Position numbers and translations under genes: made by a program
Assembly (NCBI GenBank): GCA_002310115.1
Contig: DBYI01000017.1
Coordinates: forward strand, 1-29,503
From: Ruminococcus flavefaciens
GTDB lineage: Bacteria > Bacillota > Clostridia > Oscillospirales > Ruminococcaceae
Length of the DNA stretch: 29,503 bases
Direction of reading: 5' to 3'
Part shown: positions 29,196-29,503 of the stretch, in pieces
How positions within the stretch are numbered: position 1 is the stretch's first letter
Layout of the letters: each line of letters starts with the position of its first letter
Notes under the pieces: generated by a model
The model's input: the letters and a program-made list of their open reading frames with translations, nothing else
Told to the model about the DNA's origin: nothing
The model's database searches: none

Positions 29196-29503
29196 ATGGC
29201 AAATAAGTATTGTTACCTTTTCTCAGAGGGTAATGCCAACATGAGAGAGCTTCTCGGCGGTAAGGGCGCTAACCTCGCTGAGATGACAAACATCGGTCTC
29301 CCTGTTCCTCAGGGCTTCACCATTACAACAGAGGCTTGTACTCAGTACTATGAGGACGGCGGAATCTCTGACGAGATTATGGCAGAGATCAACGAGTATA
29401 TCGTTAAAATGGAAGGAATCACAGGAAAGAAGTTCGGCGATAAGGAGAATCCTCTCCTCGTTTCTGTTCGTTCAGGCGCAAGAGCTTCAATGCCTGGTAT
29501 GAT
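29196..29503 (+). CDS. ppdK: Pyruvate, phosphate dikinase, N-terminal part
   Basis: It interconverts pyruvate and phosphoenolpyruvate using ATP/AMP and PPi/Pi; in anaerobic cellulose users it serves as a glycolytic alternative to pyruvate kinase. Only the first 102 residues are in the window, cut by its right edge. The sequence 'LLGGKGANLAEMTNIGLPVPQGFTITT' and 'LLVSVRSGARASMPGM' is the standard PPDK start of the ATP-grasp domain. The ribosome site TGGAGG precedes the ATG by about 9 bases. PEP synthase is less likely because of the 'VSVRSGARASMPGM' form and the spacing. Confidence 0.96.
   Translation, partial: MANKYCYLFSEGNANMRELLGGKGANLAEMTNIGLPVPQGFTITTEACTQYYEDGGISDEIMAEINEYIVKMEGITGKKFGDKENPLLVSVRSGARASMPGM

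Overview
The window reads like a chromosomal segment of a cellulolytic Ruminococcus (Bacillota, Oscillospiraceae), most likely close to R. flavefaciens. The reasons are a cytoplasmic GH94 cellobiose phosphorylase, a secreted cohesin-dockerin protein of cellulosome type, a GH26-like enzyme, a PPDK gene, moderately low GC, strong AGGAGG ribosome binding sites and many consensus sigma-A promoters with 17-bp spacers. The genus is inferred from gene content; no database search was possible.

Layout. 1-153: tail of a probable transposase, then a terminator. 461-2367 (minus): a LytTR-type regulator and a membrane protein form an operon; beyond its terminator lies a small secreted protein whose promoter carries three direct repeats with an exact 21-bp period. 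2743-5160 (plus): cellobiose phosphorylase with its own promoter and terminator. 5312-7562 (plus): a small membrane protein plus XRE regulator under a consensus promoter covered by three operator-like palindromes, then an ECF sigma / zinc-finger anti-sigma pair. 7566-8648 (minus): a lipoprotein with a possible carbohydrate-binding domain and a coiled coil. 8934-13898 (minus): mfd, pth and a PHP-type histidinol phosphatase. 14075-14449 (plus): a small unknown protein. 14477-18242 (minus): a zinc-ribbon membrane protein and metG. 18525-19544 (plus): a cohesin-linker-dockerin adaptor scaffoldin. 19599-21735 (minus): ispD translationally coupled to a GH26-like enzyme. 21981-24895 (minus): an OmpR-type response regulator and a histidine kinase with a very unusual Trp/Gln/Asn-rich repetitive outer domain. 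25266-25967 (plus): a helical, TPR-like unknown protein. 26372-26866 (plus): a promoter, a string of hairpins and a terminator with no ORF, a candidate structured RNA of about 400-460 nt. 26913-28951 (minus): a lipoprotein gene followed by glmU. 29196-end (plus): the start of ppdK.

Together the window mixes housekeeping genes (mfd, pth, metG, ispD, glmU, ppdK) with cellulose/hemicellulose functions (GH94, cohesin-dockerin, GH26-like, CBM-like lipoprotein) and four separate regulatory modules (LytTR, XRE, ECF/anti-sigma, two-component). The most promising unexplained items are the structured RNA candidate, the Trp-rich repeat sensor kinase, the LytTR repeat-controlled secreted protein and the isolated cohesin-dockerin adaptor. 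I saw no tRNA, rRNA or CRISPR array.
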